From: Lachnospiraceae bacterium
GTDB lineage: Bacteria > Bacillota > Clostridia > Lachnospirales > Lachnospiraceae
Direction of reading: 5' to 3'
Length of the DNA: 64,000 nucleotides
Assembly: GCA_017439665.1 (NCBI GenBank)
Contig: JAFSIS010000078.1
Coordinates: 25,067 to 89,066 of the forward strand
Below, one piece after another: positions 52,617 through 60,833 of this stretch. The notes under the pieces were generated by a model. It searched no databases. It was not told the origin of the DNA and saw only the letters and a list, made by a program, of their open reading frames with translations. A program made the position numbers and the translations under genes. The stretch's first letter is position 1; every line of letters begins with the position of its first letter.

Positions 52617-53010
52617 CCTCCTGTGTAAATCTCAATAAATATCCATCCGGATCCTGTACGAGAAACTCCTTTTGTTCCAAAAGTTTTCCCTCAGCCTCAT
52701 ATTGGCTCACCATTAATGACCTGTAAAGCGGATACCCATTATTGATCAATCTTTTCTGCAAGGCTTCAACATCGTCCACCTCAATGGAAAAATTAACTCC
52801 CCGACCAAAAGGGTAAACCAACTCTGCCACATTCCAGCCTTTCTCATGCTTTTCCTCCAGCATGATCTGCGCATCCTTATAGGAAAGAAAGACAAATCTG
52901 TCTTCTTTTCGTTCATATTTCAGTTTGAACCCTAAGAGATTAAGATAAAAGTGTTTGGATTTTTCTATATCTTGTACCGTCATTTCCGGAATCAATCTAT
53001 TAAACTTCAT
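52594..53010 (-). CDS. VOC-fold protein, glyoxalase/bleomycin-resistance type
   Basis: A 138-residue protein. MKFNRLIPEMTVQDIEKSKH and FYLNLLGFKLKYERKEDRF begin the first beta-alpha-beta-beta-beta unit; NFSIEVDDVEALQKRL begins the second, ending FLVQDPDGYLLRFTQE. The fold binds a metal and small molecules; the substrate is unknown. The ATG at 53010 follows AAAGG. The last eight residues and stop lie in the foldback element (52506-52616), so the original C-terminus was probably different. Confidence 0.82.
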   Translation of the reverse strand: MKFNRLIPEMTVQDIEKSKHFYLNLLGFKLKYERKEDRFVFLSYKDAQIMLEEKHEKGWNVAELVYPFGRGVNFSIEVDDVEALQKRLINNGYPLYRSLMVSQYEAEGKLLEQKEFLVQDPDGYLLRFTQEASVTVLN

Positions 53011-53015
53011 TACGT

Positions 53016-54135
53016 TTACCTTTCTAATGCTGCAGCAACCCGCTTCAATTCCTCCCGGATAGAAATGTGCTGTGGACAAACCTCCTCACATTTACCGCAC
53101 TGAATACATTCTTCAGCTTTTTCAAGCCGTGTCCGCCTACCAGCCATTCCTCCTGATGCTTTGCTGCTCCCATGTTGTCGTATAGGGTCAAATAATTCAT
53201 AGCAGTAAAGGAGCCGGATATCCCAATGTCCGTCGGGCAGACCTTGGCACAGTAATTACAGGTGGTACAGGGAATCAGGGGAATCGTTTTCATGATTTCC
53301 TGAGCTTTTTCAGGATATCTGCCTGCCCCTGTGTCAGACCGGTAAAATTCCTCATGTAAGAAAGATTATCCTGTATCTGCTCAATATTGCTCATTCCGGA
53401 AAGAACGGTGATCACTCCCTCCAGATTGGCAGCAAAACGAATGGCCCAGGATGCCTCCGACATTTCCGGTTCAGTGGCTCTCAAAACCTCTTTTACCGGA
53501 CCGGGTGGATTGGCAAGCATACCTCCTTTTACCGGCTTCATAATAATGACAGGCTTTCCGTGCTTACGTGCCACCTCATAGCATTCTCTTGACTGAATCG
53601 CAGGAAAATCCCAATCTGCATAGTTAATCTGAAGCTGGACAAACTCCATCTCAGGATGAGCAGTCAACAAGGCGTCCAACTCCTGTGGTGTGGAGTGAAA
53701 GGAAAAGCCAACATGCCTGATGATGCCTTCAGCTTTTTTCTCCAATGCCCAATTCCAAAGATCAAAGTCATCAAAGAATTTTGTACGGCCTTCTCCCAGA
53801 TTATGTAAAAGATAAAAGTCAAAATAGCCGGCACCTGTATTTTCCAGAGACTGCTCCAGCTGAGCTATGGCCTCCTCTCTGGTCTTACAGCCTATCCAGG
53901 CTGCATTTTTCGTTGCCAGCTGATAGCTTTCCCTGGGGTAACGTTCTACCAGGGCTTTTCTGGTTGCTGCTTCGCTTCCTCCATAGGCCCAGGCCGTATC
54001 AAAATAGGTAAAGTCTGCCTCCATAAACATATCTACCATGGTCTTTGTCTGCTCCAGATCGATCTCACCATCTTTCTGCGGAAGACGCATCATCCCAAAG
54101 CCCAGTTTTTTGATCTCTTCTCCTAAATAACCCAT
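53016..54135 (-). pseudogene. aldo/keto reductase with 4Fe-4S tail, two frameshifts
   Basis: The N-terminal part (54135 to about 53290) is an aldo/keto reductase (LGFGMMRLP, YFDTAWAYGG, DFYLLHNLGEGR, HVGFSFHST). It stops at ILKKLRKS. The coding sense continues in another frame with KTIPLIPCTTCNYCAKVCP, the first cluster of the ferredoxin-like tail found in this family. After HGLKK it breaks again. A third frame gives ECIQCGKCEEVCPQHI and reaches a stop at 53016. Both breaks lie in TGAAAAAGCT, and one added A at each would restore a single frame. The start at 54135 is chosen from the family start MGYLGEEIKKLGFG. Confidence 0.8.
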
Positions 54136-54259
54136 TTGACTTCCTCCTCTTGTATAAATCTGGTTTGTCCTCGAAACCATAGACACCATCGATTCCCTCA
54201 TGCTAAAATACGAATACAACCGATAAGGTAATCGTTCCCTATACGGAGGTATATTTTCC

Positions 54260-54619
54260 ATGAATAATACTTATGAAAACAACATCGACCAGACTACGGC
54301 GACAGACCAAACTCCTGACGCAAAAACCAAACATCACCTTATCTATATTCCTGCCATCATTCTCCAGCTGATCATCCTCCTTCTTATTTTTCCCCTCTTT
54401 CCCCATTTTTATAACAAAGATTCAATTCTCAATATATGTTGGACAAGTGCTGGTGTCCTGTTTCTTGCATGTATCCTTCCCTGCATTTCGGCATCTGTAT
54501 CAGGTATTTATCACACAGTCAAAAGTGAGGAAAAATCCGTCAGCCTGATCCTTCTGGGAATCATGAATCTTCTTGTTTATTCCCTTGTACTTATTCTCCT
54601 GTTCGTCATTTCTTCCTGA
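54260..54619 (+). CDS. small multi-pass membrane protein
   Basis: A 119-residue protein with a 25-residue polar N-terminus and three membrane segments (about 28-48, 60-80, 95-117). GGAGG lies upstream of the ATG. It is divergent from the aldo/keto reductase and convergent with the DinB-like gene. I do not recognise a family. Confidence 0.7.
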   Translation: MNNTYENNIDQTTATDQTPDAKTKHHLIYIPAIILQLIILLLIFPLFPHFYNKDSILNICWTSAGVLFLACILPCISASVSGIYHTVKSEEKSVSLILLGIMNLLVYSLVLILLFVISS

Positions 54620-54653
54620 TGACAGGATGTAGTATTGGTGAAAACTCTTATTC

Positions 54654-54686
54654 TAAGGAAATGCTGATTAAATCAGCACTTCCTTA
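54654..54686. repeat. stop-codon palindrome, copy C
   Basis: TAAGGAAATGCTGATT / AATCAGCACTTCCTTA is a 33-bp near-perfect palindrome. Its right end is the stop codon of the DinB-like gene (54684-54686). Same family as 12789-12821 and 28469-28499. Confidence 0.75.
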
Positions 54687-55400
54687 ACTCCATTTTATTG
54701 GTAAAGTATTCAAGCAAGCCGGAAGATGCAGCATATGATGCCAGGTCAGAGGTGTCAGGATCATGCCGCCTCCCGTCAATCTGCCCCAGAATACCAGCAG
54801 CCATACTGAACGAAAATCGGTAGTGACTCCGCCCTCCTCCAGGATTCGCATTACCCATTCTTCAGGAACCATGGAGTTTATCTGTTCCAAGTTCAGACTT
54901 TCCAGAATTTTACGTGTATTTTTCCCCACCGCAAGCATATAATCCCGAAGCACATCTGCGTTAAGCCCTTTTCCAAAGGAGACTGCTTCATCATAGTCCA
55001 GAGCATTACCGGTATCAGTGATAGAAGCCCCCATTCTTCTCTGCCAGTTTTCATCAAAAATCTGGTTTTGATTCTTCAGTAAAATATTACCGACTAAATC
55101 CTCGATTCTGCTGGTATGCCAAAACTGCCAACACAAAGGAACTTTATCCGTTCCCGCATAATGCAGATCTGTCTCATAATTTTCTCTGGGAACCAGATCA
55201 TTTTGATGTCCCAAAAGCATATAGTCTAACACATAATCCGCAATAGTTTTCTCCTGCCTGCCGGAAACTTCTGCCGGATGTACCATGGCATGCAGCTCCA
55301 GAGACAATTCCCTGATCTTATCCAAATTTGTTCCCGCCATGGCTGCTTTCAGCTCTTTATGCTTTTCACTAATGGATATATACAACTGCTCTTTTGTCAT
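54684..55400 (-). CDS. DinB-superfamily protein
   Basis: A 238-residue protein. The four-helix DinB-like layout is suggested by histidines in ELHAMVHPAE, CWQFWHTSRIEDLVG and LTPLTWHHMLHLP, spaced as a metal site. Such proteins include thiol transferases and stress proteins of unknown substrate. The C-terminal seven to ten residues lie close to or in the palindromic repeat (54654-54686), which may have changed the end. It follows the GNAT gene (55430) by 29 nt in the same direction. Confidence 0.72.
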   Translation of the reverse strand: MTKEQLYISISEKHKELKAAMAGTNLDKIRELSLELHAMVHPAEVSGRQEKTIADYVLDYMLLGHQNDLVPRENYETDLHYAGTDKVPLCWQFWHTSRIEDLVGNILLKNQNQIFDENWQRRMGASITDTGNALDYDEAVSFGKGLNADVLRDYMLAVGKNTRKILESLNLEQINSMVPEEWVMRILEEGGVTTDFRSVWLLVFWGRLTGGGMILTPLTWHHMLHLPACLNTLPIKWS

Positions 55401-55429
55401 AAAATATTTCTCCCAATCTGCTTATCCAA

Positions 55430-55945
55430 TTAAAGCTCTATCTCATATCCGTACTCATACAGGATCAAGTCCTCATCAATTTTCTCTTCGTATACACCCT
55501 CTGCCTTTTTAAATCCATTTTTGGTGTATAGATTTATGGCCGGCTGATTGATCTCCACCACAAAAAGCCGCAGCCAATCCACCCCCTTAGATCTGGCAAT
55601 TTTTTTCGCCCCGGTAAGCATAAAACTACCCATTCCTTTTTTCAGGTGGTCTACCGCAACTCCGAACCGGTCTAAGTATAATGCTTTTGCCTTCTGGTTT
55701 CTCCATTCCACTGCTTTTTCTCCTGAATGGGAGTCGCTTAGAGCAAATGCTCCGACGATCTGTTCACACTCCTCTAAAATATAAAGACACCTGTTCTTTA
55801 TATCCTTTTCAAAAAAATCACAGGGATAAATGTCATCCCATATCCCAATCTGGTTACGGTTCATGTTTTCAATGATCCCTTTATACACCATTTTCAGTTT
55901 CTGTAAATCCTGCTGCTCAGCCAATCTGATCTTCATTTTTTCCAC
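55430..55945 (-). CDS. GNAT-family acetyltransferase
   Basis: A 171-residue protein with an acetyl-CoA-binding beta-alpha loop (RFGVAVDHLKKGMGSFMLTG), the LRLFVVEINQPAINLYTKNGF stretch and typical last strand. The start is GTG (55943-55945) or the ATG at 55936; the first is better spaced from AGGAG. Substrate unknown. It is followed by the DinB-like gene. Confidence 0.85.
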   Translation of the reverse strand: MEKMKIRLAEQQDLQKLKMVYKGIIENMNRNQIGIWDDIYPCDFFEKDIKNRCLYILEECEQIVGAFALSDSHSGEKAVEWRNQKAKALYLDRFGVAVDHLKKGMGSFMLTGAKKIARSKGVDWLRLFVVEINQPAINLYTKNGFKKAEGVYEEKIDEDLILYEYGYEIEL

Positions 55946-55976
55946 ATCGGTATAACACTCCTGCTACCATTTTTCT

Positions 55977-56423
55977 CTACAACTGCTCACTGTCCAGCAC
56001 AATGGTGAAAGGTCCATCATTTACCAGCTCAATTTTCATATCTGCTCCAAATTCTCCCTGCTCCACCTGGCTGACCTTTTTTTTGCATTCCTCTATGATA
56101 TATTCATAAAGAGCCTTTGCCATATCCGGAGCCCCTGCCTGAATAAAGCTTGGCCGATTTCCTTTTTTACAGTCTGCATACAGGGTAAACTGGCTGATCA
56201 GCAAAAGACCTCCTTCCACACTGGCCAGATCCAGGTTGGTCTTTCCCTGCTCATCCTCAAAAATCCGCAGTCCGATCAGTTTTTTGATCATCCTGTCTGC
56301 TGTTTCTTTCGTATCCTCGTTACAAACACCAATCAAAACCATAAACCCTTTATCAATGGCACCTATCTGCTTATTTTCCACCGTAACCGAAGCCCGGCTT
56401 ACCCGTTGAATCACAAAACGCAT
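55977..56423 (-). CDS. dtd: D-aminoacyl-tRNA deacylase
   Basis: A 148-residue DTD that hydrolyses D-aminoacyl-tRNA. It begins [20 protein letters not shown], has the [17 protein letters not shown] motif and ends with the [11 protein letters not shown]ly-cis-Pro region. It has an AGGGAGG site. It lies between accessory genes but is itself a core gene. Confidence 0.96.
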   Translation of the reverse strand: MRFVIQRVSRASVTVENKQIGAIDKGFMVLIGVCNEDTKETADRMIKKLIGLRIFEDEQGKTNLDLASVEGGLLLISQFTLYADCKKGNRPSFIQAGAPDMAKALYEYIIEECKKKVSQVEQGEFGADMKIELVNDGPFTIVLDSEQL

Positions 56424-56518
56424 ACTTTCTCCCCCTCCCTAAAAGTAGGTGATATTCTTTTCTGCCATACAGTGTACTACTGTTTTACAATTGGTTCTGC
56501 AATTTTTTCGCTTCATCA

Positions 56519-56881
56519 TTATTCATAAAAATCTTCAAACCTATCATTAAAAATATCGTCTCCATACTTATCATATAACTTTGCTGCTAATTCATAACAA
56601 AAATTATCGTCCCTTTGAGAAATAACAACAATATTCATTACCATCTTATCGACTACCAAAGTATATACAACTCTTATTCCAATCCCTCGATATTTAATTT
56701 TGAAAAATCCGGTAAGATTATTTCTATTTTTATTTCCCAGAGGCTTACCGTAGCCGTTTGGACTGGGTAGTGGCGCCTTTGATACCTTAAGAATACCTGC
56801 TAAAACCTGTTTGCGTATACTCCCTTCAATCTTACCATAATCTCTTCTGGCCTCATCTGTAATCCGTATTGCCCAAGCCAT
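56519..56881 (-). CDS. RelE/ParE-type toxin
   Basis: A 120-residue toxin of the RelE superfamily. It has AWAIRITDEARRDYGKIEG, the KPLGNKNRNNLTGFFKIKYRGIGIRVVYTL core and a helical tail that is longer than usual. RelE-like toxins cleave mRNA on the ribosome. It overlaps the antitoxin stop by one base, so the pair is translationally coupled. Confidence 0.9.
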   Translation of the reverse strand: MAWAIRITDEARRDYGKIEGSIRKQVLAGILKVSKAPLPSPNGYGKPLGNKNRNNLTGFFKIKYRGIGIRVVYTLVVDKMVMNIVVISQRDDNFCYELAAKLYDKYGDDIFNDRFEDFYE

Positions 56882-57231
56882 TATTCAAACTCCACACTTT
56901 CTGACAGTTCTTCTAATTCTTCCATGACAAAACCTTGTTCATTCACAAATTCTTCAAAAGAAGCAGTATGGTCGTTGGCTCTACTCTTGGCAAGTTTTAA
57001 CAGTCGGATATTTTCAATCCTCTCTAACAAAGACTCTAATTTTGCTACCTTTTCCTGCTGCTCTCTGTATTCTTTTATCGATAATAATACTGCTGTAGGC
57101 TGATTATTTTTTAAAATAATATATTCATTATCATTTTCAGCCACATCACTAAAAATCTTTCCTGCTTTGCCCTGACTAAAATCCGATATAGAAACAAGCT
57201 TTTCAGTAAAATCTAATAATGCCATACTCAT
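56881..57231 (-). CDS. Phd/YefM-type antitoxin
   Basis: A 116-residue antitoxin. The N-terminal DNA-binding part shows the Phd/YefM pattern (VSISDFSQGKAGKIFSDVAE...YIILKNNQPTAVLLSIKEYRE). The C-terminal acidic helical region should wrap the toxin. I chose the ATG at 57231, eight nt after AGGAGG. It is the first gene of the pair and should repress it. Confidence 0.9.
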   Translation of the reverse strand: MSMALLDFTEKLVSISDFSQGKAGKIFSDVAENDNEYIILKNNQPTAVLLSIKEYREQQEKVAKLESLLERIENIRLLKLAKSRANDHTASFEEFVNEQGFVMEELEELSESVEFE

Positions 57232-57349
57232 CACATCGACCTCCTTTTTTTTGATTATAAATCAAAGTATTATTATGCACAATATTTTCAGTTAAATTTA
57301 CATTTAAATTATCGGTTTAATTTGAATGTTTTAATCTATTTCCTATCTT

Positions 57350-57782
57350 TCACCTTCTGTCTGGGAAAAGCTTATCATATAGAAAGCATTTCAGTAGAAT
57401 TTTTCCCTTTGGTATTTCCAGTATGATCTCCTGCTCCTTTACCCGCCTAAATCCACGATGCTCATAAAACTGATATGTTGCAGGCATCGTCCGTATGAAG
57501 ATAGACGTTTTTTCCGTCTCCCTTTCTTCCAGAGCCTTAAGCAGTGCAGAGCCGATCCCTGTAAACTTGCTGTCAGGATCTGCTGCCAGAAAAATGTCCA
57601 TCTACATATGCCGCCAGTATCTGTATAGCCCGGTTCATCTCCAAATACCAGAAATATCTTCCATATGCATTAAGTAGAAACCTGCTGTTCAGATACCAAT
57701 CAAAATGTATCCCTGTTATGGCAAATTGAATAGCTTTTTTCTCATCCCCTTTTTCGAGATTTCTGATCTCGATTTTTGCCAT
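57350..57782 (-). pseudogene. GNAT acetyltransferase with out-of-frame internal deletion
   Basis: The first 60-odd residues from ATG 57782 (EIRNLEKGDEKKAIQFAITG, LLNAYGRYFWYLE, AIQILAAYVDG) stop after a few unrelated residues. The C-terminal half resumes in another frame with DIFLAADPDSKFTGIGSALL, the acetyl-CoA loop, and runs to 57350. Full-length members of this type would have about 70-80 more residues between the two parts. The join lies in GGACATTTT, shared by the two sides. Confidence 0.75.
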
Positions 57783-57881
57783 GTTGCTGCAAACCTCTTT
57801 TCTTCAGATTTTCTAAAACATAAGTAAAAGTTGCATGTAGATAAAAGTATCAATTTATGTATGTGGAAAATTGACCACTTA

Positions 57882-58111
57882 CAGATAAAATTTCTGGAAT
57901 TTGGGTTCATATACGCTAAATTTCTACCAATCAGCCTTCTTCCAGCAGACAATTTCCTAAAAATCTACCTTCTTATATGCCAAATTCTCACTGATTAGTC
58001 TTTTTTCAACAGATAATTTTCTGCTAATCCGCATTCGTATATGCTCAACTTCCACTAATTAGCCATTTTTGGGCAGATAGTTCCCTGGAATTCCACCTTC
58101 TTATATGTATT
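57882..58111. repeat. 64-bp tandem repeat, about 3.5 copies
   Basis: Units start with CAGAT/CAGAC at 57882, 57946, 58010 and 58074, a constant period of 64 bp. Each contains CTGGAATTT-like, TATATGC-like and AATTAG-like blocks. Units are about 65-75% alike, so the array is old. It lies between the broken GNAT and the truncated membrane gene. It has no open frame of note. Confidence 0.8.
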
Positions 58112-58127
58112 ACACTTGCTTTTATCT

Positions 58128-58339
58128 CTATGGAGACAAACCATGCCAGTTGAAATCCGAAAAAATAAGCACCAGGAACTTACACATACCTCACCGACTC
58201 TTTCGAACAATAACAAGCATCGATTTTCCCTTACCACATATTTTTCATAATTCACTGGCTGATTTTTTGCCCATATCATATTGGGAATCATCAGCATGAT
58301 AAGAAAAATAAGTCCTGTACAAGAAAAACCCAAATGCAT
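58128..58339 (-). pseudogene. truncated membrane protein gene with frameshift
   Basis: The frame starts at ATG 58339 (GGAG site) and encodes MHLGFSCTGLIFLIMLMIP and NYEKYVVRENRCLLLFERVG, the N-terminus of a common Lachnospiraceae membrane protein. Just after VGEV the sense shifts by one base to LVLIFSDFNWHGLSP and stops at 58128. The remaining ~100 residues expected for the family are absent, replaced by the 64-bp repeat array. Confidence 0.65.
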
Positions 58340-58358
58340 CCTACGTCTCCTCTGTAAA

Positions 58359-59075
58359 TTACTTTCTTTTCTCCTGCAAAAACTCCAACACCACTCGATT
58401 AAACTCATCAGGATTCTTGCTGGCAATAAAATGATCCCCTTTAACCAATGCAAGTCTGCTTTTCGGTATATGTTCAGCAATCAATCGGGTATGCTCATCT
58501 TTGATCATATCCTTTGTTCCGGCAATTACCAGCGTCCTTGCTGTTATCCTGGAAAGCTCTTCTACTTCCACATTTGGATCATTCACCATCAGCCCCAGCA
58601 TCTCCGTATTTTGCTTTGCGGCTTCACTTTTCCCCGAAAATATTTTAGCAATCCTGTAGCCCAGTTCAATGGGAAGCTGCACCGTCCATTTCACTCCTTT
58701 GGCATTCAGATTTGCACCATTTAAGATCAGGCTGTCTACCCGCTCAGGATAATGTATGGCAAAAACCATGGCAATATTTCCGCCATCAGAAAAACCCAGC
58801 AGATTCGCTTTATCAATCTGATGCTTATCCATAAATCCCAATAAGTCCTCTGCAAACTGCCTTATGGTAAAAAGCTCATACCCCCTTGGCGTCCTTCCAT
58901 GTCCCCTGGTATCTATGGCATAGACATGAAAAAAACGTGAGAACTCTTCTATCTGTCCTTTGAAATATTCACAGTTTTCCCCATTACCATGAAGCAGAAT
59001 AAGCGGCTCCCCCTGGCCGCTTTCTCTGTAAAAATGTTCTATATCCAATTCGGCACACCTGTTCTTTCTTTTCAT
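58359..59075 (-). CDS. alpha/beta hydrolase
   Basis: A 238-residue hydrolase. The oxyanion region is LILLHGNGENCEYF, the nucleophile elbow is LGFSDGGN (Ser), and a C-terminal histidine is in KGDHFIASKNP. The acid is probably the Asp in VIAGTKDMI. It resembles the proline-iminopeptidase/lipase-like group; substrate unknown. I chose the ATG at 59075 because the frame further upstream runs through the terminator at 59112-59142. The site is weak (GATGGA). Confidence 0.88.
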   Translation of the reverse strand: MKRKNRCAELDIEHFYRESGQGEPLILLHGNGENCEYFKGQIEEFSRFFHVYAIDTRGHGRTPRGYELFTIRQFAEDLLGFMDKHQIDKANLLGFSDGGNIAMVFAIHYPERVDSLILNGANLNAKGVKWTVQLPIELGYRIAKIFSGKSEAAKQNTEMLGLMVNDPNVEVEELSRITARTLVIAGTKDMIKDEHTRLIAEHIPKSRLALVKGDHFIASKNPDEFNRVVLEFLQEKRK

Positions 59076-59111
59076 TCCATCATTAATTCGGACATTAATC
59101 TCAAACTTGAT

Positions 59112-59142
59112 AAAAAGGCTGAAGACTATCTTATCTTCAGCC
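59112..59142 (-). terminator. intrinsic terminator of the RelA-like/DUF6718 unit
   Basis: Stem GGCTGAAGA / TCTTCAGCC with an 8-nt loop and TTTTT on the minus strand, 11 nt after the DUF6718 stop. Confidence 0.85.
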
Positions 59143-59152
59143 AATATTTCTA

Positions 59153-59377
59153 TTACATATTTTCTACTACAACTGTAAACTCTTCCTCCGAATTCACAAA
59201 ATGATAAGGTTCATACTCTCCATATGCAGATGGTCTGCTGATGGTAACAAGCTGAATTTTCTCATACCCAACTTTTTTTTCAATTCTTCTTTTTAACTCT
59301 GAAAGATGTTTCCCATGTGTTGTTCTCAATGCAACACAACCAACATCATTTATATTTTTAGCAATCAGATAACACAT
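59153..59377 (-). CDS. DUF6718 family small protein, candidate partner of the RelA-like gene
   Basis: A 74-residue protein starting MCYLIAKNINDVGCVALRTT, with HGKHLSELKRRIEKK, IQLVTISRPSAYGEYEPYHF and an acidic end. This matches DUF6718, a family frequent in Lachnospiraceae, of unknown function. A strong AAGGAGG precedes the ATG. The start lies 19 bp inside the 3' end of the RelA/SpoT-domain gene, so translation is coupled. A terminator follows at once. The two genes form a closed two-gene unit, much richer in AT than their surroundings, as toxin-antitoxin pairs often are. Confidence 0.8.
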   Translation of the reverse strand: MCYLIAKNINDVGCVALRTTHGKHLSELKRRIEKKVGYEKIQLVTISRPSAYGEYEPYHFVNSEEEFTVVVENM

Positions 59378-60002
59378 GTTGCAACTCCTCCTTAAAGTTT
59401 TCTTCTGTCTGAATTTTAGCATTTTCATATAGTTTACGCAACCGCAGTCCAACCATACTATTATAATTCTTTTTATAAATATATTTATGAAGCCAATTAT
59501 TAAATTGACGATCATAATAAGTATTGTACTGTATTTCAATCGGATAATGAAAGCCATCCAACTGAAAGTATACATGTATCCCTCTATACCCATCATCATT
59601 TGCTTTCCCATGTGATAAATCGGCAATACGCAATTCTCGAATTTCGTTTAATTCCAATACATCATTATAATTATCACATAAAGAACGAAATCCCAATAAA
59701 TCGTTAAATGTTTTTCTAACCTGATTATCCGGGAAATAACGATTATATTTTAAAATAGCAGATTGAACACTTTTAATACGATAATCCAATGCTAATTCAT
59801 ACAATTCTTCAAACTCATCATACCATGCATTTACTTTTATTAATTCTTCAAAAAGTGATTCTCGATTAAAATAATGCAGATTTCTTTTTAAATTAATCCC
59901 CAACTCCGATTTAAATGATAATTGGGTAAGTAATTCTACTGTTAATCCATCTCTTTGCAGTATATTAGACACCAATTCGATTTCCTTTTCTTCACAAATC
60001 AA
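59358..60002 (-). CDS. RelA/SpoT-domain protein, small alarmone synthetase-like
   Basis: A protein of up to 214 residues. The nucleotidyltransferase core of RelA/SpoT is recognisable: FNDLLGFRSLCDNYNDV (D-x-x-G-x-R), DGYRGIHVYFQLDG (GYRxxH), YPIEIQYNTYYDRQFNNWLH (the EIQ strand with catalytic Glu, then W..H). No HD hydrolase, TGS or ACT domain is present, so it cannot degrade its product. Such short proteins include housekeeping SASs and toxic SASs (toxSAS). The start is uncertain: TTG at 60002 has no ribosome binding site, while TTG/GTG at 59975/59972 follow AAGGA. It overlaps the DUF6718 gene. The AT-rich composition suggests transfer. Confidence 0.75.
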   Translation of the reverse strand: MICEEKEIELVSNILQRDGLTVELLTQLSFKSELGINLKRNLHYFNRESLFEELIKVNAWYDEFEELYELALDYRIKSVQSAILKYNRYFPDNQVRKTFNDLLGFRSLCDNYNDVLELNEIRELRIADLSHGKANDDGYRGIHVYFQLDGFHYPIEIQYNTYYDRQFNNWLHKYIYKKNYNSMVGLRLRKLYENAKIQTEENFKEELQHVLSDC

Positions 60003-60024
60003 TTTCTACTGGTTTTATTAACCT

Positions 60025-60714
60025 CTACCTCTGGATCAACCCATATATCTCCTGCAAGCTTGCAATCTCAGCATCAATCCGGTATTCTCCTGACATCGGC
60101 TCATGAAAGGGATTGTACCAGCAGGTGCGAATTCCCGCGTTGTTTCCCCCACGGATATCACTGGTCAGAGAGTCCCCGACGATCATTACCTCATTTTTTT
60201 CCACTTTACCGATACATTCAAAAACCTGATCGAAAAATTTCACATTGGGCTTTTCCACTCCCAGCTGTTCTGATAGGAAAATACCGTCCATCAGCTCTCC
60301 CAGACCGGAAAGCTTCAGCTTTTTAGTCTGGGCGATAATGGTTCCGTTGGAAACCACATACTGCTTTACTTTCCCCTGCAAAGATTTTACAATATTCAGG
60401 CTATCATCCCGAAAAACGATGGTATCTCCCAGGCTCAGCTGATAGGCTTCATTAAATTCTTCGGCAAGGGAAGTATCCACTCCTTCTTCGGCAAAGAAAT
60501 CCCGGAATCTCCCCACCAGTACCTGCTGCTTGGAGATTTCTTCCCGTTCCAGCTGTTCCCAGTAGCCTTTATTGATCTTCGAATATCGCCCAAGCATGGC
60601 ATCCGTACACTCACCTAATCCGAATTCGAGGAATAGACTTCGGATAGCCTCCCGTTCAGCTACATGAAAATCCAGTAAAGTGCCATCTACATCCCACAGA
60701 ATAACTTTGATCAT
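60025..60714 (-). CDS. HAD-family nucleotidase, YjjG-like
   Basis: A 229-residue HAD phosphatase. The nucleophile motif is ILWDVDGTLLDF, motif II is YVVSNGTIIAQTKK, and motif IV is IVGDSLTSDIRGGNNAG. The cap (about 18-90) is helical. YjjG-type enzymes remove phosphate from unusual pyrimidine nucleotides. The ATG at 60714 follows AGAGGA. It lies 22 nt upstream of the RelA-like gene but with a different base composition. Confidence 0.88.
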   Translation of the reverse strand: MIKVILWDVDGTLLDFHVAEREAIRSLFLEFGLGECTDAMLGRYSKINKGYWEQLEREEISKQQVLVGRFRDFFAEEGVDTSLAEEFNEAYQLSLGDTIVFRDDSLNIVKSLQGKVKQYVVSNGTIIAQTKKLKLSGLGELMDGIFLSEQLGVEKPNVKFFDQVFECIGKVEKNEVMIVGDSLTSDIRGGNNAGIRTCWYNPFHEPMSGEYRIDAEIASLQEIYGLIQR

Positions 60715-60833
60715 AGTTCCTCTTCTCCATTCCAACAAGAGACTATAGCTCAGGTAATCATCCCTTTTAAGCACAGTCTCTTTTCTCACTTTCCAGTCCC
60801 TATGTATATCACAGACTTTACCTTCGACCCTGC

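Noticed and set aside
53290..53310. Programmed frameshift in the aldo/keto reductase
   Set aside because: The run is G-AAA-AAG, not A-AAA-AAG, and no clear stimulatory stem follows; kept only as one option beside indel or read error.
57882..58111. Possible CRISPR array
   Set aside because: Period is constant but all parts of the unit are equally diverged; there are no identical repeats with unique spacers, and no cas genes are near.
58359..59144. Longer start for the alpha/beta hydrolase
   Set aside because: The extension reads through a clear terminator of the upstream gene.
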